Origin: Neodontobutis hainanensis | Lineage: Eukaryota; Chordata; Actinopteri; Gobiiformes; Odontobutidae | DNA: 64,000 bases | Assembly (NCBI GenBank): GCA_024349245.1 | Contig: JALDNG010000479.1 | Span: forward strand, 62,001-126,000 | Reading direction: 5' to 3' | Shown here: piece after piece, positions 35,973-49,167 of the stretch | Layout of the letters: each line of letters opens with the position of its first letter | Numbering within the stretch: position 1 is the first letter of the stretch | Made by a program: the position numbers and the translations under genes | Notes under the pieces: generated by a model | Told to the model about the DNA's origin: nothing | Databases searched by the model: none | What the model saw: only the letters and a program-made list of their open reading frames with translations

Positions 35973-38900
35973 TTTGATAAAAAATCAGTTATTTTACTAA
36001 TTTTCTTTTTCAGATCATTTCCATAATTATTTTCAAAATGTTATGAAAATCAAAATACCTGTTATTCTATAGAATACTGAAGAGTGGAATTTCGTCCTCG
36101 TTTAAAATACTTATAATTTATATTAATTTATGATTTCATTATTTTAAGAAAGAAAGTAGTCATGCTTAATGTTAAAAGTATACCTTATAAGACAAAAAAT
36201 GCTTAAGTTTATGAATGTATCTATTAATGATATTTTTCAGTTAATTTTCGAGTGTAATTGGAAAAAGTGTTTTGTAATCCTGAAAATAATCTCAAATATA
36301 TTTAAATATTTCACATGGATATATTGATTTTTTAAATGTTGAAAAATGTAAAATTAAACAACATTTTAATCTATTCCTTTTCAAAATATGGTTAATTTTT
36401 TCATTTTATTCAGTAAAATAATTTTAGAGTATGAATTCTGTTTTCAAACAAATTGTCAATCATTCGATTGATTTAAATAAACTTAATAAAAAATTAAAGT
36501 GAGCATTTTTTTGTTAGCTCTCTATTTATAATGGTAATTATTCAAAGTTAGTTGATAAATTGAAAAAATATTCATCCATAATCTTATATTTAAATGTTAA
36601 AATATAAAATGTAATTTTAAATAATTCTTCGTTTCATAAGAAGGAAGTGTGTATCAATGAAATATTCCTTAATTTTTTTATTTATAATCTATATTTGTTT
36701 TGCATCAAAAAACTAACATATTTTTTGTATAATAAATAACATGTTATAGATTTTGAATTTCAAAGACTCATATATCTAAATTTATTAATTACAAAAGTAT
36801 TTTTAGCCGATAATTTTTAATTTTTTGATAATATTAGTACCTCACAGAGTTCTCTCTTTATTAATATTTGTAACAATCGCGAATTTCGATCACAATTTAT
36901 TGATTTGAAACGAAAAAGTTTATTTATTGAAAAATTTTAGACCGAATTAGTGTTAATATTTTATGAATTATACGTCTAAAAGATGACTTTTATATATTAT
37001 ATACTTTTATCTTTCAAGATAGTCAAAACAGATGAAATATAAATGGTATGTTTAAAATTATTTTTCTTAGAACTCTGAAAAATTTTTTTATGTTTTTTCA
37101 GGTTTGTATATTCATAGAATATTATTATTACTTGGTTTATTATTTTGACAAGTTATCATAATTTTTCTCTGAGGAGGAAATCGAATTTTTTAAATTAATG
37201 CTGTATTATTTGATAAATCACATTTTCCTATCATTGATACAATCTTTTCAAATTAACTGGCCTCAAATTAAAATTAGTATTTTTAAATCTAACTAGTTTG
37301 AATAAATTTAATTCTTTGCTGGTGGCTTTAACATGATCATTTTTTTGAGATTTTTCAAAATTATTCGTTTCTCTTTTTATTAGAAACTTGAAAGTTTTTT
37401 AGTTTAAATAGGAACCAGACCATAATTCTCAGATATCTTTTGGAACAGTTATCAGCTAAACGAATCATTTATAATGATAAATATTTTGAAAAATATTTTG
37501 GTTCAATTTTTGCATTTTATTGTAATTTTATGCATTTTTAAAAACCAGGCATACTTTTAAAATTTAGTTTTAATCATATTTCGTGCCATTGCAGGTTTAA
37601 TTTTTGAATGAAAACTCAAAAGTAAATTTTTTTTTAAATTCTCAAAATAAAAAAAATTATTTATTTTGATGCAAGAAAAGTACCATAAAGTAAATTTTAA
37701 AAAATACTATCACCAAATACTGAATATGTGAATTTATATTGAGTATACAACTGTATTAAAAATATCGATAAGAACTCTGCCTGAAATTCAATCTAAATGG
37801 GTTATAAAATATGTCAATGAAAAAAATCCTGATTTTTTTTCAAATTAAAAAAAAATGTTCCCCCTTTTTTTCGTTCGAAGAGTTTTACAGATGAAAGTTA
37901 ATTCTTTAAAATCAGATAAATGTCAAAAACAACTAAATCAAAGTATCACATATTACAATTAGATTAAGTAGTTTAAAATATTATGTTTATTTACAAGTAA
38001 TGCTTCATAAAAGATTATCAATCATGTTTGAATTTAAAATATTTTTGAACTATGTTAATTTTGAAAACTTTTATCATTGACATCATTTTTAATGCTTAGA
38101 TAAAATTTTATGTTTTGAATCCATACGAAATTGATCGCGTCCATCACAAAATGATTTGATTTTTCATTTTTATTCAATCGTTTTTTATGTTATTAACTAA
38201 AATGACAAAGTAAAAATATTCTTGAAATTTGAAATATATTTCTAAAACATAAAATTATCTAAATTTACGATTTAGAATTTTAAAATTTTCATTGTTAAGC
38301 TTTATATATTTAAATATAAGTAAAAATGTAGTATTCTTGACCTAAAGTTTTAAATATCCCTTAATTTTCTCCAATCTTGATTTTAAGATTCAATTAAATA
38401 TAACTGATAAATTTCACAATCATTTTTCAAAAATTCATACTTTTCAATTGTACATGACATATATTTTTTCCAAGAACTGCTAAATATATATGGTTCTGTT
38501 CAAGATATTTATTCACGATAAAGATATGAGTCTAAAATAAAGATAAAATTAATTTTAGTTTATTTTGTTTATAAAACATACATAAAATCACAATATCTTC
38601 ACAGACATTAGAATATATGCTGAATATTTTATGTAATACCGGAAAAATTTTCAATTATTATCCACCCGTTTTCCTCCTTATTTTTCATAGGCTGCAAAGA
38701 GAAATACCAAATCATAAATTTTATAAAGGATAAATATCAAGATAAAAGCAATGTAATACAATTAAAAGAAGATTTAAATTTAAAAAAAATTTGATTCATT
38801 TGTGGTTTCATGGTACAAAAGGTTCGGTTAACACTTTAAATCGTTAGAGTATTCTTTTGATATCATGCGAAATATTTATTTGTTTTATAATTCAAGTCGC

Positions 38901-39590
38901 ATTAAAAAAGATATTATAAAAAACTAAATATCAAACATTCGAAAATACTAAATGTATTTTACCTTTTAACATCTTCTTATGAATCCATTCTACTAATTTT
39001 TCAACAATTTTCTTGTTGTATGAGAGTATTTTTGAGACTTAAGTTGAAATTTTATTACTTTTGGCTTGTAAAAGAAATATATCAATAAAAATTAAATTAT
39101 AATATTGCTTTAAATAAACGGATTTTAATGACGATAATACTTGTTTCCAGTTTAAAAAAATCAACAACATGAAAATATATTAATATTTAAACAGATGTAA
39201 TTTATAAGTAGTTTTTTAATCAACAAATTTTTATCAAATTGAGTATTCTAATAATGAGAAATTTTATATTTGTTAAAATTAAAAGTTCTCAAAATATCTT
39301 GCAATAATACATTTTTACGACAATTATTCAGTCAATCAGAAACAAAATATTGAATTCAGGAGATTTTGAGATGTCAGATGCTTTTGATTGTTTGATGAAT
39401 TTTATAAATTTCCTTGTTATAAACTAATTTAAAAAATACGCAAAAAATATTTCAGCAACCATAACACAGTTTTCATACTAGATTTGGACCAGTTAAGGAA
39501 TTTCAATCATTATATTGGAATCATTTTTCTCTCTTATCATGTGCTAAGATTAATCAAGACTTAGTTTTCGAATTTCTTAACTTCTTATTT
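35973..39590. other. AT-rich stretch, no gene resolved
   Basis: Apart from the 3' flank block at 36156-36178 shared with copy 2, nothing could be supported. A good acceptor (TTTCTCTTTGCAG on the minus strand near 38693) precedes a short polar run MKNKEENGWIIIENFSG, but no partner exon was found. Confidence 0.35.
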
Positions 39591-39595
39591 CACAG

Positions 39596-39947
39596 CTTTA
39601 CAAACATCGTAAAATTATTTGGATGGATTACTTTATCAGAAAATTTAATTAAATTAGTTTGTGGTGTAATAATTTATTAGAAATTAAAGATCTTGTAAAT
39701 TTAAAAAGCAATAAAATTTAGAAAAATATATATATGTCTACGAATCACGTATTTTCAAAATTATAGATACTATGTATGTTACTGCAAGGTGATGTATGGA
39801 ACGTTGGGACATGATAGAGCATCAATTATCTTCTTAATCAAACAGATGATCAGAATCTCTGGAAGAGAACTTAATGCAGAGTGTTGTCTATATATTATTA
39901 TTTTCTTGGCAGTAAAAAAATCCAAAATTAAGTTTTTAAATGGGTGA
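39596..39947 (+). CDS. possible spliced gene, two coding-like segments
   Basis: After a strong acceptor (CTTATTTCACAG, ending 39595) the frame reads LYKHRKIIWMDYFIRKFN to a stop at 39650-39652. A second segment is open across about 39700-39947 and contains MYGTLGHDRASIIFLIKQ and ISGRELNAECC, then a hydrophobic stretch. A 21 nt GT-AG intron is possible near its end after FLA. The join between the segments was not resolved. Composition argues for real coding. Function unknown. Confidence 0.38.
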
Positions 39948-40390
39948 CTTGTTTTTTGGCATAAAATATTGAAAAATGAACTTCATAATATTTTTGACAA
40001 TGAAAAGAGTCAGAGTTTTCTTGATTGAGACATTTATTTATGTGTAGGTTGAAAAAATTCAGATTACGGATTTTTGAGAAGATGAAAATATATCAAGCTT
40101 ATGGATTTTCATAAAATTTTAAGGTTTTTATTTTTATCTTAGTATATTGGGAAATTTTTAAAAATTGAATAAAAGTGTGTTGGCAACTTGAACTTAACAT
40201 TCTGTACATTGAGGCCTATTGTCTCGCATAATAATTAAAGAGATAAATTTGTCATGGTATAAATTAATTTTTAACTAAGAAAATGCATCAAATGCCCAAA
40301 AATCTATATTGGAAGAAAGAAATATATTTTCTTTAAAATTAATTAATAATTTGAAGCATCGTATCTTTATCAAGTAAAATTTAATTGATA

Positions 40391-40613
40391 GGATATATCA
40401 TGATCTTAATATTTACAACTCTTCAGGTAAATACGATTAATATTTATCAACCTAATTCTTTTTAGAAGTCATACATGATGTAAAGCGTGAAGAAGATGAA
40501 AAAGTTATAATTTTGTTATCTTTAAAGGGGTGATTCTACGTATTAGATCCCACGTAGGATATATAAATCGAGATCATGATTTACACATTTATATCAGCAA
40601 CGTTGGCTGGTGA
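40391..40613 (+). CDS. spliced coding segment with G-run frame break, unknown protein
   Basis: The first exon part reads DLNIYNSS and ends at a donor at 40427. A 39 nt intron (40427-40465) ends in CTTTTTAG. The next exon reads EVIHDVKREEDEKVIILLSL, KG, then in another frame VILRIRSHVGYINRDHDLH and IYISNVGW, with a stop at 40611-40613. The switch occurs in the GGGG run at 40527-40530, which would need one more G. The charged and glycine-containing composition is unlike noncoding AT-rich DNA, so coding is likely. The family is not recognised, and 5' and 3' extents are uncertain. Confidence 0.5.
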
Positions 40614-41131
40614 TGGAAACGAGTTTTAAATACCAGATTATCTGCCAAAGTAACGAAAATTAACACTGTTTGCAAAATCCTAAGGCCTTTTTTAAAATAA
40701 TACATTAAAAACCTAATTATGTTACTTTAAATAAGTGTTTTTCACAAAATAAGAAATGAAATTTTCCAATTAAGTTGTGTAAGTTAATTAAATGTCAAAG
40801 TTAAACGGCATCTGATTTACATTCCTTAATATCCTGCAAATATCAGTAATCTTTCTTGAAATTTTCTTTCGAAACTGATGCTTCTAAACTAGCTTAACTT
40901 TTTCAAGACTAATAATGAAGTGCTTGAGATTGGAATAAAGTAAGCATACAATATGTCTGATTCTTAGAGAGCTTCATAGATTGTTCTATCATTTTAGGTT
41001 TTGTAAAACTTCATATTTCGGTTTATAAATATTTATATACTGATTAAATTTTACATAAAAACATTTTTCAAACTGTTAAAACTCTTTAAAAGAAACAAGT
41101 AAGTTTAAAATGAACACAATTAAGTGACTGT

Positions 41132-41362
41132 ATGATTTTGAGTGATGATATTTTATCGGTAACTGTCGATAAATATTTATTGAATATTGGATCAGTGTAT
41201 TCGTCCTAGGTTTATCTGATGATAGAATTGGAACATAAAATGCGAGGTAAATTTATATCAAAATCTGCCAATTTTGACAAAATTACGAATTTGAAATTTT
41301 GTCTTGAGATACATAATTTCCTTGAATTAAAAACTTATAAAAGTAATTTACCTCAAGGATAA
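41132..41362 (+). CDS. small gene with an internal TAG, probably spliced
   Basis: From ATG at 41132 a single frame runs MILSDDILSVTVDKYLLNIG, then SVYSS, TAG (41207-41209), then VYLMIELEHKMRGKFISKSA and on to a stop at 41360-41362. The TAG is the end of a perfect AG acceptor, and GT donors exist 15, 45 and 51 nt upstream, all phase 0, so each would remove the stop without shifting frame. The 15 nt option would be shorter than any other intron here; 45 or 51 is more likely. About 60-70 residues. No family recognised. A nonsense mutation is the alternative. Confidence 0.5.
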
Positions 41363-42078
41363 ACTCTATTTATGGGTATGATAGATAATCATGGTGATAC
41401 ATATATTTGAAAGATAATCGAAATTCTCAGTTGAAGTAAATCTAATAATCAGTCTAAAGTACAAAAAATTAATACTTGCAATATTGACTGAGAGTATAAA
41501 ATGTGAAAAGTATCTAAATTAAAAATTTATTTTTCAAGTGTGATATATTCATTTTAAATATAATAATTACTTTTTTGACAATTTTTTTCAATAATATCTT
41601 GACGGCTTCTGTAACAAATAATTAGGATATTCCATTTTGAAAACTTCGATTTTCTTAAGATTTTTTTTTGTCTCCCTTTTCAGTTTATTTTCTTTGAATT
41701 TGATTAAAAAAGGAAAATTTTAATCTTTATCTGTTTATTTTGTGCAAACAATCTAAAATATTTCCTGGTAATTGATATTATATGTTCTAACAGAAAAAGA
41801 ATATCAGGAAAAGATACAAACTAACATGTTTTTTTTATAATTTTAAATTAAATTTGTCGTGATTTATGACTTTTCCACTTATCCTTGGTTTCAATTAAAC
41901 CAACAGTATCACTTGATTGTTATAAAGAATTTAAAGTATTGATTTTATATTTTTGTAAGACAAATTAGTTTATTCTGTTGGTGACCAATCTTTATTTCCG
42001 AGTTAATGAAGAAAAGTTGTTTAAATATAAAAACATAAAATGCTTAAAAAAGAAACTATACCTTGTCAAGAATTGTAG

Positions 42079-42453
42079 GAAGAAAGACTTAAGATAAATT
42101 TAAAGAAAACAGTAAAAAATCTTGAATCCATATTGAGAAAGGAACTGAGAACAAATTCATTCCCAAGAATAAGCCTTCTTTATGATTTAATTGAAAGATC
42201 CTTTCATAAAATTTTTATTGATATAAACGTAAGACTCTGCCAGTATTTTAAAGGAAAACTAAATTGCTTAGAATTTTTCAATTTGTCAAAATATTTTCAT
42301 TTATCCGTATTGGAGAGCGGATTAAGTTTGAAACATTTGATAAATAATCATCCATCACACTATGGTTAAAATAATCCAATATAAAATATTTTCATCAATT
42401 TCTGTGTTGCAGAAAAATATCAAGATTCCCGAATTGTTCTTGAAGTAAGCTAA
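42079..42453 (+). CDS. spliced gene fragment, unknown protein
   Basis: The frame is open from 42079, directly after a TAG that could be an acceptor (ATTGTAG). It reads EERLKINLKKTVKNLESILR, an amphipathic helix, then KELRTNSFPRISLLYDLIER and LCQYFKGKLNCLEFFNLSKY. A 48 nt GT-AG intron (42365-42412) with a TTTCTGTGTTGCAG acceptor is followed by EKYQDSRIVLEVS and a stop at 42451-42453. The 5' exon was not found. Known families were not recognised. Confidence 0.5.
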
Positions 42454-45400
42454 GAGCAGCTTGATTGATCTGTCTTCGAAATTTTTGACATATTATGATT
42501 TTTATTGAATTTTAGAGGTAAAAACTCATCTGCTATTATGGTCTCTTTCTCACAGATATTAGATTTTATAAAGTAAGGCGAAAATAAATGTGTTTAAAAC
42601 TTGTATATCTCTGTGAAATCTGCATTTAAGTGAAAAGGTTTGAGAGATGTAATTATAATACTCATTCGTAGAACAAAATATTATAGATCATGGTGGAAAA
42701 TCTAGTCATTAAATTTCCATGTATTATTTTTCATCATGTTGTTATCATTAAATAAGTAAGATTATCAATTTTAGGCTGCTTAGTTCAGTTATATATATAT
42801 GAATTACTCAGATATGAAAGCGAAGGAAAAGATTCTTTATTTTTGGTTTATGTACATTTTAATACTAAAAATAAATATTCGTAACTCAATAAATTGAATT
42901 TAAACTTTAACTTATAACGTTTTTAACATTCACTGTTATTTTTATAAGATCTTTCCACAAAATATAAATTCAATGTTAAAATTTTAATGTTGACTTGATG
43001 GTAAAATACTATAATTAAATTTTAACTTCAATTTTTTAAATCTGAAATTAAACGAGATTCTAAATTATACTTTTAAAATTAAAATTTTATCAATTAAGGC
43101 TATTTTCAAAAACTTAAAATTTAGCAATCAGTAAAGTTTTGTTAATTTATAAATCAGAGAAGAATAGTCATAAAAATTGGTTTTATATCTTCGGTGAGTT
43201 TAAAAAGAAAATCCATTATGATTAAAAAACATTTGATGGAGTTTTAAAACATAAAATTTTATTTTATTAATATTTTTGAATAATTGTGAATGAAGAGACA
43301 TAAATTATTTAACATTTTAAAATGACTATTAATGGTACTAATCTTAAATAAAAATATATGAATGATTAACGCTGGGAATTCTTTCAAATAGAAATCTTCA
43401 AAAATTATTTTTATAACATTAAATATAAATAATTTTAAGTTTTTTTTACGATTCTTAAAAAGAATGTTTAATAGTTACATATTATCTTTCTTAATGATAA
43501 AAATGACCATTTATATCTTTATAAAAAACGAGAATCATCTGAAAATTTAATTAAATTAAACAATAATTATTTATAAACGAATTTAACAAATAAATTTTAA
43601 TGTAAATTTCATAGCCTGTTTGCGAAAAACTTCTGACATATTTAAATCATAATTTTTATTAAGAAACTAGTTTGATCGAAAGAAAAAAATTATGAAGATG
43701 TATTCTTTAATTTCTTTAGACAGCTAAAAATTTTGATTATACAGATGAAGGTATGATCAAAATAATTTTCAATTTTTTGTAATTTAAAACATTTCTCTTA
43801 TTAGGTTTTGTTTGACTCATAACGCAAACACTAAATTTTTAATTTTGATAAATTTAAAGTGCCAATCATAGTAACAAAGATAAAAATATTTTAACAAAAA
43901 CGGGAAAGAGTTTTGGATATCTCGATTGTAATTTTTGATTAAATTTTCGTTTGGTTTTTTATTTATACGTTTTATGGGGATTGTTTTAATATCTGATTTT
44001 CGCCGAATAAAAATCATTCTCAAAATAAATTTTGAAACTAACAGCTGTGTCAAAAACTAAATATATACATATATTTATTAAAAAATATGTAACTTCTGGT
44101 GGTATTTTTTCCTTATATTAGATTAATTTTAAAAATAATTTTTAAATTTCAATTTTTTGATAAAATTAGTATTTTTGGTTAATAAATTACTTATCCCGAT
44201 AAAATTTTGATAAATTTAAATAATAAAAATAAAGTTAATAGACTTATTTATTGTCTTATGATTTTAGTGATTTACCATTAAAAATTTCAAGAGGAACTTA
44301 AAGATACAATTTTATATAATATGCAATCATTTTTTTCATATGTTAAAGGATAAGTGACTAAATTTAAGGATAAAATATGTCAAAAATTCTGAAAACAGTA
44401 AAAAATATATGTTATCTTATTTTAAAATAAGCATTATTTTGTAAATTATGTTCGAAAAAATTTCGAATAAGTGTTGAAAATGAGTCAGATGTAGAATTTT
44501 AGTAATTTTTAGAAATTATATAAAGAAAATAATGATACTAAACCATTTTTGTAAAACAAAAAAGGGATTTATTTCATTTTTTTACGATCAAAAATAATTA
44601 AAGTCGAATCAATATGTTCTTTAAAAAATATATTTAGCACATTATAAACCACAAATTATTCATATTTCAACAATTACCAAAATCTATAAAAAATTATTTA
44701 GGAGTGTTTATGCCAAATAGGGATAATTTAAAATCATTCAAACAATTATCTGATAAATTTCAGATTTTATGTAATTATTCGGTGTTGTATCGAATGTAAG
44801 TTAATCTTAATTTTTACATTCAAACTGTTTTTATTTGAGATGATAATAAAAATAAGATATATTTTTAATAAAATTATAAAAGAATTTAAAAGCTTAAAAC
44901 TCGCTATTTGAACTAATTTTGATATTATTTGGGAATCGATAAATTGTAAATACGTTTGATGGCTTATTAATTTCATATTTTCATATCTATTAGAAGTAAG
45001 GAGAAAAAAGCTTCTTTTTTTAAATATGATGAAAAATTCAAGTATGAATGAAATTTATTATAAAACAAAAACTAATGATTAGTCATTTAATTAGAAAATA
45101 ATTCATTTTACCATAAATAAATTTTTTCATATATTTTAAATTTTGTTTTTTTACATTCTCTAGCTTTAAAAATATTAAAAATTTTCACAATTCTTTTATA
45201 TTCAAGAAAATATATTTTCAAAAATCAGGCATACTCAGACTGTATCATTTATTTACAACATCTTGTAAATCCTAAATATTCTAAAAAGAAAAAATCCCCT
45301 TTTTAAAAATATTATGAAATTTTTATATAAAACTGAGAATATAAATTTAACTTCAATCATAATTTTCCATTTTAATATGATGATTTAATCATAAAGATTC

Positions 45401-46026
45401 CTTCATACCACTATCCTTGATAAAAATTTGAGTGAAAAAAATTAATTGAGTTAACAATTTCAAATATTTGAGCTCATTGAATGTACAAAGTAAATTTATG
45501 ACAATATATCATATCAAATATAGAAAGTAGCGTTTTATGAATTTTAATCACTTCGTAGAATTCCAAAAACTTATGATTTAATTCTGCATGACGAACTTAA
45601 AATTTTTAAATCAATTTTCATAATTTGTCAGAAAGTCGATTTTAATTTAATAAATTTAAAGATTAAGATTATACAACTTTTTTTTATATTTTTTGAAAAT
45701 TAATTAAATCAATTTTAATTTAAATTATTCAAAAAATTCACTCTCAATAACCAATCATTGATTTAATAATCGAACAGTAAGTTAAAGCGAATATCGAAAC
45801 GATGTTGAAATTTGAACTGTATTTCCTTAATAAAAAGCTCTCTTAGAATTTTGTTAATTTTCTCTGCTTGTTCAAAGATACCGCCTTATATTTATTTAAA
45901 TTTATTTTATTCAAATAATTCACAAAAAGTTTTAGAAATACATTAAATTGAATAATTAATTTTTCTTAATTCGATATCCGTAACCTATAAACACTTAACT
46001 TGATTTTATAAGTTGCAGAAGTGTGT
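42454..46026. other. AT-rich stretch, no gene resolved
   Basis: Open frames at 43817-44053 (-) and 44767-44976 (-) are rich in I, K, N and F and lack splice or motif support. Nothing else seen. Confidence 0.35.
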
Positions 46027-46183
46027 TTATAAGATCCTGACTGCGCAATCATAGATAATGCCGTTGAGTATCTCTCTTCGTGAGCAAAAATAATTTTGAA
46101 TCTTCAGCTTGTGTTTTAAGTTTATAAAAATTTTATCAATATTGTGTGGAATAGAAAAGGTTAAATCAATGTTCTGATAATTC
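46027..46183 (-). CDS. probable last exon of an unidentified gene
   Basis: On the minus strand a good acceptor (CTAATTTCCTCAG) precedes the exon. It reads NYQNIDLTFSIPHNIDKIFI, then KLKIQNYFCSRREILNG and ends IIYDCAVRIL with stop TAA at 46027-46029. The composition is protein-like. Upstream exons were not resolved. Confidence 0.42.
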
Positions 46184-47176
46184 CTGAGGAAATTAGTGAG
46201 TAAAATTAACAATTCTAAAATTAAATTTTCAAAAAATACAACATCAGATATCTTAATTTCATAAATAATTTTACAATTTTACCTTAAGTTATGTCAGAAT
46301 ATCTAAAATTAAAAAGCACAAATCCAATTTACAATATAACTTGTTAAATAAATTTTAAATATTAGATTGCATTTTCTTGTGGTTTTTTAAAATCGGAAGT
46401 GACAATCAAATAATTTTTCAAACTGCTTCCCAATAAATACATATTAAAAACGAGAATATGTCGAATCAATGTGACTATTATTTTGATTCCTCTTGATGAT
46501 GAAAACATTTCAACCTTAAATAAAATCGTGACATTTCAAAATATTGAAAGAGAAGATTTCCTAACATAAAAATTAAAATCATTTAATTTCTAATTTTTTA
46601 CACGAATAAAATTGGCCATTTATTGTTATTCGTCCAGTTCACATTCTTGAATCATGTTCATAAATAATGTGCATTTTATTCTTTGCACAAAATTTATCAT
46701 GAGATAATCATTCATGAAAGCAAATATTCAGCCAAAATTCACATCTTAAAAATTAATATTATATTGAATAATATCTTTATATTCGCACTAAATTTCAGAT
46801 TTATCTCATTTCAAAATTAATCAAACTTTCCAAATAATAATTTTCCAAATTTTTATCAAGAAAATGTCAATCACAAAATCAAAATAAGTTATGGAAGATC
46901 AATGATATATTTTTATAAATATCTTATGAATCATAAATTTAATTTTAGCAAACTTTATTTTGAAATTTCGTTAAATGCATATATTTTACCATTTTTATTG
47001 ATCTATTAGGTTTTTAAAATCTTGGAAATTGGTTAATTCTAAGAAAAACTAGATTGAAATTGTGAGATAAAAAGTATTTTACAATTGAGAAGAAAAGCAA
47101 AAAAAGGACTTTTTACAGAGAAATAATGTTTGATTTGGAAATATAGATATTTAAATGTCCTCTCTAAATCTGGTAT
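46184..47176. other. AT-rich stretch, nothing recognised
   Basis: No supported feature. Confidence 0.35.
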
Positions 47177-47359
47177 TTATGCCAAAACCTCATTAAGCAT
47201 AAAATTTAAAGCTACAAGTATTTGTCGTTGGGGTTTATCTTGTAGAAAATAAATAAATTTAAATACTACAAATAAATTTAACTTGGAAAACAATATAAGA
47301 ATATTCGTGTTAAAAAAATCTGTTTTTATAACATTTAACATTCTCCATTCAAATAACAA
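47177..47359 (-). CDS. possible small membrane protein or exon
   Basis: Sixty codons on the minus strand, with an internal ATG near the start (MLNVIKTDFFNTNILIL). A hydrophobic segment LFVVFKFIYFL is followed by a polar end QDKPQRQILVALNFMLNE. A CTACAAG acceptor-like site lies inside, so the true exon may be shorter. No family recognised. Confidence 0.28.
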   Translation of the reverse strand: MLFEWRMLNVIKTDFFNTNILILFSKLNLFVVFKFIYFLQDKPQRQILVALNFMLNEVLA

Positions 47360-48508
47360 AAATTAATTAGTTTTAATATTTTTTAATTATAATCGTAAAC
47401 CCAAAATTTTTATCAATGAACTAAACGTTTTAAAAATACTTTTTTTTAAGATATATCAGACCAGTTCAGCAGATGATTTAAATATTTCGATTTATAAACT
47501 CATAATTTTAATCTCATTCTTGAGAACTTGTTTTTAATGATTATTTACTCCATATTGGAGATATTTTACGAAAATAATATTTTATAAATCTGTAAAAGGT
47601 TAAGATTTTTCATAACTTAATTTTCTTAACATCATTAAAATGAATAAAATAATATATTTTCGATCAATTCTGATTTAAATAGTAGAAAATCTTAAAATAA
47701 AAAAAATCCAGTTTAAATTAAATGTCACATATTTTGTTAATTTTTACCCAAAAATATTTGAAAATATCAAAAATTAAAATTATTTTAATTTTCAATCTCG
47801 TTATGAATAAAATTATTAAATTTGATCCTTCAAATGGTTTAAAAACTAACATTTTAACTCTTCATAAATTCGTTACAATAATAAACCATTTAAAAGAATA
47901 AAACACTCTTAAACGTTAAATTATTTGAACTTTTTAAGGTATACATTAATGATTCTTTCGCATTAAACGTGAAAAGAGAAGACGTCGTTTCAAATCGTGT
48001 TGTGCAAATCTGTTTTAAAAAGTATCATCAGCATTATAATTAGATTTGACTAAGTTTTACAAGAAGTCTAAAAAAAATTTTTGAAACAGTTTTGATTATT
48101 TTTACCAACTGTATGATTTCATGTGTTTCATAAGAAAAATGTCGATTTTTTCAGTCATATTTAATAAAGTACCCTTTTTAATTTGTTTTTTTTATTTATA
48201 TGTGAGACTTTGAGACTTCAAAAATAAGATGACTGGACTTTTAAAGGTATAATATTTGGAATATTGTCTCTTGATCATCCAAGAAATTAATCATTCTATC
48301 GTCAAAACGATTTTTGGATAAAAATATTGAATTTGTAATTTACCATGTAGAAAAGTACGTCACTCGTATTATTCTAAAATAGTCAGTTTTTCAAAGCGTA
48401 TTACAATAGAAAATAACATATATTTATTTTTGTTAAAATTTCTATGACAATGATTGGTTACACGTTTATGACTTGAATATTTGATAAAGGAGAATATTCT
48501 TTACAATT
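47360..48508. other. AT-rich stretch, nothing recognised
   Basis: No supported feature. Confidence 0.35.
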
Positions 48509-48791
48509 TTAAAAATTACATGATTCTGCATTAATCATAACTCGTTCAAGCGTGGCTTCTATTGTTCTTGTTGTTATATCTTTCACTTTCTCAGGTTCGT
48601 ACATCTCTCTTTTTTCTGTCACAATATTTTTTAAAAAACATGATTTTGGAAACTGAGTATCCAAAAATTCATGATTACTCCTTGTATAGTCCTTACGTTA
48701 AAATATGGATTTAATATACGTTCCTCTCCTGACATACAGCTTTTAAAGTTTATATTTTGAAGGAACTACGATCTCTATGGAGTCTCCTCAT
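48509..48791 (-). CDS. three-exon gene for a 74-residue charged protein
   Basis: The exons on the minus strand are 22 nt (48770-48791, ATG first), 20 nt (48720-48739) and 183 nt (48509-48691), separated by introns of 30 and 28 nt (48740-48769, 48692-48719). All sites are GT-AG and phases agree (1, then 0). The protein starts MRRLHRDPVCQERN, continues DYTRSNHEFLDTQFPKSC and FLKNIVTEKREMYEPEKVKD, and ends with a helix ITTRTIEATLERVMINAES. Highly charged, no signal peptide or membrane segment, so probably intracellular. The last exon is clearly coding. The two tiny exons rest on phase and splice sites only. Family unknown. Confidence 0.55.
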
Positions 48792-49167
48792 ATATAGGAA
48801 ATTCTTTTTGCTATTTTTTAGAGTTCGTAAAATACCTTTTAAAATTTATTGAAAAGGCTATGAACAATGATCAATCAGATTTATCCTTAATCTAAAGATA
48901 TGAAAATAATTTAGGGAGTTTTGAACACAAAATTGAATGCTTCTGTGATTAACCTTTAATTTCAAATATGAAAAACTATTGATGGATTTGCTTTGATTCT
49001 TTATTTACGTGTTTGCTTTTCAGATTTATCCATTTAATGAATATGTGAAATAGTTAAAAAGAAGAACAATATTTATAAAATTAACTTAAGAACTCATAAG
49101 ATAATATTGATATTTTATCAATTGTAAAGTTAAAGATAATTTAGCTAAATTCTTAACGTTTGTATAA

